Positions 14,299 through 17,340 of a DNA stretch of 17,340 nucleotides are shown here, piece after piece. The stretch's first letter is position 1, and each line of letters begins with the position of its first letter. The translations under genes and the position numbers were made by a program. The stretch is from NCBI GenBank assembly GCA_045598065.1, contig JAZLLJ010000097.1:1-17340 (forward strand), given 5' to 3'. Below the pieces are notes generated by a model. It worked only from the letters and a program-made list of their open reading frames with translations, was not told where the DNA came from and made no database searches. Source of the DNA: RGIG426 sp045598065. GTDB taxonomy: Bacteria > Bacillota > Clostridia > Oscillospirales > Acutalibacteraceae.

Positions 14299-16497
14299 TT
14301 AGGTCTTGATAATCCCGAACTGGCCGCGAGCGTAGGTTTTTACTTCCTTCGTCGCCTCATCGAGATAATAGCGATTGACGGTCAACGCGTTGCCTTCCAA
14401 TTTGATAACCGCGAACGATCCGTAATGTCCCGCTTCGCTGTCTTTCATCAGTGACGGATAACTCCATCCGTAACCGTTAATCTTACCCTCTTCGTTTTCG
14501 ATACCGAACGAGTTGCCGGAGGCACCGTTTTGCAGATACACCGTGCCGCCCGGATTCGTGTAATACTCCACCCCGTTTTGATTCGTGGTTTCCGTCGTTG
14601 TGACCGCGCCGGATTTCAGCGGATAGGTGGTGTAGTAGTTTTGTACCACGTGGGCGGAAAGCACCACGTCCACACCGTACTGGTCAAAGAGATTCAAGAG
14701 AGTCGTACGGTCGGTGTCCGACGTGCCGTAATCCTCCAAATCGCGGTTGGTATTCACGAAAAACGAGTAATGTGTCTGCACGATCTTCCACTTTTTATCG
14801 GTGGAAGCCAAATCGTTTTGCAGCCACGCCAGTTGCGCCGCGTTGGTACTCGCGCCGGCAAGCACATGGGTATCCAGCGACACGATATGCATATCGCCGT
14901 AGTCGAACGAGTAGTAGAGGCTTTGTGTGTCGCCCGCGGCGGCTTGGTTGTCGTAGTGGAAGAAGAACGGCGTTTTGCTTGCATCGTGGTTGCCTGCCGC
15001 CATACCCCACGGATGCTCGGCAAAGAACGCGCTACGCGATTCCGACCAGTTGTTACAGCCGTTGATCACATTGCGCCATTGAGAAATGCCGTTTTGACCG
15101 TTGGCATCGGTATACACGAAGTCGCCGCCGTGGAGAATACACGCCGGATTCGGGCAAAGTCCGAACGAAGCATTCATCACCTGCGCCACACCTTTATACA
15201 TGAGGCCTTCCTCCGGCAATTCCGGTTGGAAGTCCGCGGTGAAGATAAAGGAAAAATCCCCCACCGTTGACGGCTTGGTCGTAAAGGTATAAATCGGGCT
15301 CCATTTGCCGGTGGCGCTGTCGCCTACGCGATAGGAATAGGTCGTGCCCGCTTCCAGTCCGGACAGCGTGGCTTTATGCTGATAGGACGTGACCTCGGCG
15401 GCATTCGTGTAGTAAAAATCGTAGTTGAGCGGGTTGTAGCCCTCAAATTCGCCCATTTTTGCCGTAGCGGTAGAAGCGGCAAATTCCGCCGCACTCGCAA
15501 ACGCGGCCGCATCGGTCGCCGCGCCTTTCACCACCTGCACTTTGGGGCTTGTCAGCGGCTCAAAACTATGGAACGACACTCCATAAGAAGAAGCGCTCTC
15601 GTCCGCGAAGGTGAGCGTGACCAGATCCACGTCGGCATTTTCTTCCGGCACGATCGGTGTGCTGTCTTTACTGGGTTTGGTCGGTTCGCCGCCGCCCTCG
15701 CCGTTCACCGACACGCGGAATGCCGTAAACGCCGGGTGATCCACTGTGCCGGAGATCGTACCGGCGCCGGTGACGTTCAAGGTGTAGGTCAAGATGATGT
15801 CGTTGGCGTTGTTTTTCGTGTCACCGTAGGTAACGGTCGGTGTCAGCGCCGCGCCGTTATACGACAGATTGGCAAGCGTTTTTGCCGCCGCCTCGGGATA
15901 ATCGTTTTGTCCATGCCACACAGCAGGTAGAATAATAGCAACCGTGTTTTCTCCCATCGGCACATTGAAACTGTCGGTGCGGGTGGCCGCCGTCCATTTA
16001 TCCGGCGTATGCTCCGTCACGGAAAGCGACAATGTGACCGTGTCCCCTGCCGGCTGCGACTGACTCGGCGCCGTCTCACTCGGTTGGGTAACAATCGGTT
16101 GTGTTTGTGTCGGTTCGGTGTAAGTCGGCTCGGTGTAGGGCGGTTGAGTGACGACCGGCTGCGTTTGTGTCGGCTCGGTATAGGGCGGTTGGGTGACGAC
16201 CGGCTGGGTTTGTGTCGGCTCGGTCACACTCGGCTGAGTCGCCGCCGTAGGCTCCGTCCAAGACGGCGCCTGCGTTTGGGCAGACGGTGCGGCAGTGCAG
16301 ACGTGGTCGGCAAATTCCACCGGGATATCCGCGATATACTTACGAAGAAGCAACACGTCTTTCATATTGATCGCGCCATCGCCGTTCACGTCACCGCGAA
16401 TCAGCTGACCGTCCGTCAAACCGGAACCCGTTACCAAAAACAACGATGTGGCCATCGTTAAAATAATCAAAAGGCAGGAGATATACTTTTGTTTCAT
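14299..16497 (-). CDS. Secreted metallophosphoesterase (purple acid phosphatase-like) with one N-terminal dockerin repeat
   Basis: The start is taken at the ATG 16495-16497: AGAGG lies 9 nt upstream, while it would abut the alternative ATG at 16506. The 732-residue product has a signal peptide (1-25); a single dockerin repeat at 34-58 (GDVNGDGAINMKDVLLLRKY); a Thr/Pro/Gln/Tyr linker at 68-150; an unrecognised beta-rich domain at about 150-275; a fibronectin-like purple-acid-phosphatase N-domain at about 290-410 (YGVSFHSFE...TYSYRVGD); and a metallophosphoesterase domain at about 412-732. Catalytic motifs are TADFQPE (about 420), GGDFVYTD (about 460), GNHD (about 500) and THYSFF (about 574). 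The last motif, normally GHxH, reads SAHVVQNYY, so the second His is missing. It should hydrolyse phosphate esters outside the cell if active. An unusual feature is the N-terminal half-dockerin. Confidence 0.9.
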   Translation of the reverse strand: MKQKYISCLLIILTMATSLFLVTGSGLTDGQLIRGDVNGDGAINMKDVLLLRKYIADIPVEFADHVCTAAPSAQTQAPSWTEPTAATQPSVTEPTQTQPVVTQPPYTEPTQTQPVVTQPPYTEPTYTEPTQTQPIVTQPSETAPSQSQPAGDTVTLSLSVTEHTPDKWTAATRTDSFNVPMGENTVAIILPAVWHGQNDYPEAAAKTLANLSYNGAALTPTVTYGDTKNNANDIILTYTLNVTGAGTISGTVDHPAFTAFRVSVNGEGGGEPTKPSKDSTPIVPEENADVDLVTLTFADESASSYGVSFHSFEPLTSPKVQVVKGAATDAAAFASAAEFAASTATAKMGEFEGYNPLNYDFYYTNAAEVTSYQHKATLSGLEAGTTYSYRVGDSATGKWSPIYTFTTKPSTVGDFSFIFTADFQPELPEEGLMYKGVAQVMNASFGLCPNPACILHGGDFVYTDANGQNGISQWRNVINGCNNWSESRSAFFAEHPWGMAAGNHDASKTPFFFHYDNQAAAGDTQSLYYSFDYGDMHIVSLDTHVLAGASTNAAQLAWLQNDLASTDKKWKIVQTHYSFFVNTNRDLEDYGTSDTDRTTLLNLFDQYGVDVVLSAHVVQNYYTTYPLKSGAVTTTETTNQNGVEYYTNPGGTVYLQNGASGNSFGIENEEGKINGYGWSYPSLMKDSEAGHYGSFAVIKLEGNALTVNRYYLDEATKEVKTYARGQFGIIKT
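16081..16230 (-). repeat. 45-bp tandem repeats in the phosphatase linker
   Basis: Units at 16141-16185 and 16186-16230 are near-identical and encode TEPTQTQPVVTQPPY-type repeats. A third, more divergent copy with an extra 15 bp occupies 16081-16140. Together they form the spacer between the dockerin repeat and the first folded domain. Confidence 0.88.
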
Positions 16498-16554
16498 CTC
16501 GGTCATCCTCTCAAAATCTTATAAAAAGAGTCGCGCGATAAATATACAAAATTT

Positions 16555-16583
16555 ATTATATCTCATTTTATTGCCAATTACAA
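16555..16583 (-). promoter_or_regulatory. Promoter of the phosphatase-like gene
   Basis: TTGTAA (16578-16583), a 17-base spacer and a perfect TATAAT (16555-16560) on the minus strand. The start codon is about 50 nt beyond the expected start site. With no terminator after the phosphatase gene, this promoter may also feed the protease-scpAB operon. Confidence 0.75.
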
Positions 16584-16663
16584 GTGATTTCTTTGTCCGC
16601 TTTGCAAGAATTTTGCAAAAACACGAAAATTTCGCTTTTTTTCAAAAAAATTTCAAAAAACCC

Positions 16664-16692
16664 TTGATTTTTCAAAAGGCATCTGCTAAAAT
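16664..16692 (+). promoter_or_regulatory. Promoter of rpmB
   Basis: TTGATT (16664-16669), a 17-base spacer and TAAAAT (16687-16692). It faces away from the phosphatase promoter. The intervening AT-rich stretch (16584-16663) holds long A and T runs and no ORF; it probably acts as an UP-like element for one or both promoters. Confidence 0.82.
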
Positions 16693-16710
16693 AAACGAGT
16701 TATTGCGACC

Positions 16711-16728
16711 GCCCGCGTAAAGGCGGGC
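16711..16728 (+). other. Small hairpin in the rpmB leader
   Basis: GCCCGC (16711-16716), loop GTAAAG, GCGGGC (16723-16728). It sits in the 5' leader, 7 nt before the AAAGGAGG ribosome binding site. It might stabilise the mRNA or bind a ribosomal protein; no known leader family is recognised. Confidence 0.5.
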
Positions 16729-16750
16729 AAAATCAAAGGAGGTGCCGACA

Positions 16751-16939
16751 ATGGCAAAATGTGAAGTTTGCGGCAAATGCGTGCAATTCGGTATTCGTGT
16801 TTCCCACTCCCACCGTCGTTCCAACCGTACCTGGAAACCGAATATCAAACGCGTGAAGATCGTTGAAAACGGTACGCCGAAACACGCGTATGTCTGCTCG
16901 CGCTGCCTGCGCTCCGGTAAGGTTACCCGCGCGGTCTGA
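16751..16939 (+). CDS. rpmB: 50S ribosomal protein bL28
   Basis: The 62-residue product, MAKCEVCGKCVQFGIRVSHS at its start, carries the CxxC pair at Cys4/Cys7 and a second CxxC (CSRC) near the C terminus: this is the zinc-binding (C+) form of bL28. The conserved RTWKPNI segment is present. The start is the ATG at 16751 behind a perfect AAAGGAGG about 8 nt upstream; the in-frame GTG at 16742 is part of that site. It has its own promoter and terminator and is the only plus-strand gene in the window. Confidence 0.98.
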   Translation: MAKCEVCGKCVQFGIRVSHSHRRSNRTWKPNIKRVKIVENGTPKHAYVCSRCLRSGKVTRAV

Positions 16940-16957
16940 TCGAAAACGATTAAAATT

Positions 16958-16988
16958 ACGACAACGGTTTTTCCGTTGTCGTTTTTTT
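16958..16988 (+). terminator. Terminator of rpmB
   Basis: Perfect 10-bp stem ACGACAACGG, loop TTTTT, CCGTTGTCGT (16958-16982), followed by seven T, 18 nt after the stop codon. Confidence 0.96.
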
Positions 16989-16995
16989 ATTGCTC

Positions 16996-17034
16996 AAAAA
17001 AAACAGCCCCTCCCGGCCATGTGAGGGGCTGTTT
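16996..17034 (-). terminator. Terminator of the YD-repeat gene
   Basis: On the minus strand, AAACAGCCCCTC, a 10-base loop and GAGGGGCTGTTT (17001-17034) run into eight T. It lies just after the stop at 17039 and is convergent with the rpmB terminator. Confidence 0.94.
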
Positions 17035-17038
17035 TGCG

Positions 17039-17340
17039 TTATTCTTTATCGGATTTTTCCGGTCCGGCTTGGTTCAGATAAACATATTCATACCAATCCC
17101 GCGAGCTGCCGTCATCATCGTAGTATTTCTCGGTCAACATATTTCCGTTCGCATCGTAAGTATATTCGATCACCTCAGTCACATTGTAGTCCTCGTCGTA
17201 CTCCGTATCGCTCAACATATTTCCGTTTTTGTCGTAGGTGTATTCGTGCGACCAACTCTGTATCTCATGAGAACCATCTATATCCACGCTGTAGTCATGA
17301 TAACCTTGTTCGCTTATCTTATTCCCGCTCGCGTCATAGG
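17039..17340 (-). CDS. YD-repeat (RHS-like) protein, C-terminal fragment
   Basis: The frame is open from the right edge to a stop at 17039, giving about 100 residues. It shows repeated YD motifs, YDASGNKISE, YTYDKNGNMLSDTEYDED and YTYDANGNMLTEKYYDDDG, spaced about 40-50 residues apart and rich in Tyr, Asp and Asn. YD repeats occur in RHS/wall-associated proteins and in smaller secreted proteins, where they form beta-strand-rich, often carbohydrate-binding or toxin-encasing shells. The end (QAGPEKSDKE) carries no obvious toxin domain, so this looks like a short YD-repeat protein or the tail of one rather than a polymorphic toxin. The start lies outside the window; the GTG at 17287 is internal. 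The gene is followed closely by a terminator. Confidence 0.75.
   Translation of the reverse strand, partial: YDASGNKISEQGYHDYSVDIDGSHEIQSWSHEYTYDKNGNMLSDTEYDEDYNVTEVIEYTYDANGNMLTEKYYDDDGSSRDWYEYVYLNQAGPEKSDKE

Noticed and set aside
17039..17340. Polymorphic toxin (RHS/CDI-type) at the right edge
   Set aside because: YD repeats are present, but the C terminus lacks a toxin domain and no immunity gene follows; a terminator is immediately downstream.

Overview
The window looks like chromosomal DNA of a Gram-positive anaerobe of the Clostridia, probably an Oscillospiraceae/Ruminococcaceae-type gut or rumen bacterium. The evidence is three secreted proteins with dockerin-type calcium-binding repeats, a T-box riboswitch, sigma-A promoters close to consensus, a GerW/YtfJ sporulation-family gene, and the clostridial gene order M50 protease-scpA-scpB-DUF2953-ytfJ-D,D-carboxypeptidase-rluB. 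Nearly all genes are on the minus strand; only rpmB is on the plus strand. The species assignment is inference.

Left end (1-632, minus). The first 79 codons of an AMP-forming acyl-CoA synthetase-like enzyme run off the left edge. A complete T-box riboswitch with a UAC (tyrosine) specifier and its own terminator precedes it, driven by a perfect TTGACA-17-TATAAT promoter. T-boxes normally control aminoacyl-tRNA synthetase and amino-acid genes, so this pairing is notable.

Dockerin pair (597-4545, minus). Two paralogous secreted proteins each carry a signal peptide, a TIM-barrel-like domain with a D-[VI]-E-P motif reminiscent of GH18-type hydrolases, a second beta-rich module, a Thr/Pro linker made of tandem repeats and a two-repeat dockerin. 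They have near-identical promoters and ribosome binding sites, and each has its own terminator. I cannot assign them to a named family.

Housekeeping block (4585-14276, minus). Read in transcription order: M50 site-2 protease, scpA, scpB, a DUF2953-like membrane protein, ytfJ/gerW, a D-alanyl-D-alanine carboxypeptidase, rluB, an AT-rich orphan gene, ruvX and addB, closed by a strong terminator. Its themes are chromosome segregation (ScpAB), cell wall and sporulation (carboxypeptidase, YtfJ), ribosome maturation (RluB) and recombination/repair (RuvX, AddB). The AT-rich orphan looks like a recent insertion. A hairpin covers the ribosome binding site of the carboxypeptidase. addA is not next to addB.

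Right end (14299-17340). Upstream of the block, 22 nt from the protease gene and with no terminator between, lies a secreted purple-acid-phosphatase-like protein with a single N-terminal dockerin repeat and an altered last metal-binding motif. A divergent promoter region separates it from rpmB (bL28, plus). Back-to-back terminators follow, then the C-terminal end of a minus-strand YD-repeat protein that continues past the right edge. I found no tRNA, rRNA, CRISPR array, insertion sequence or cohesin/scaffoldin gene.
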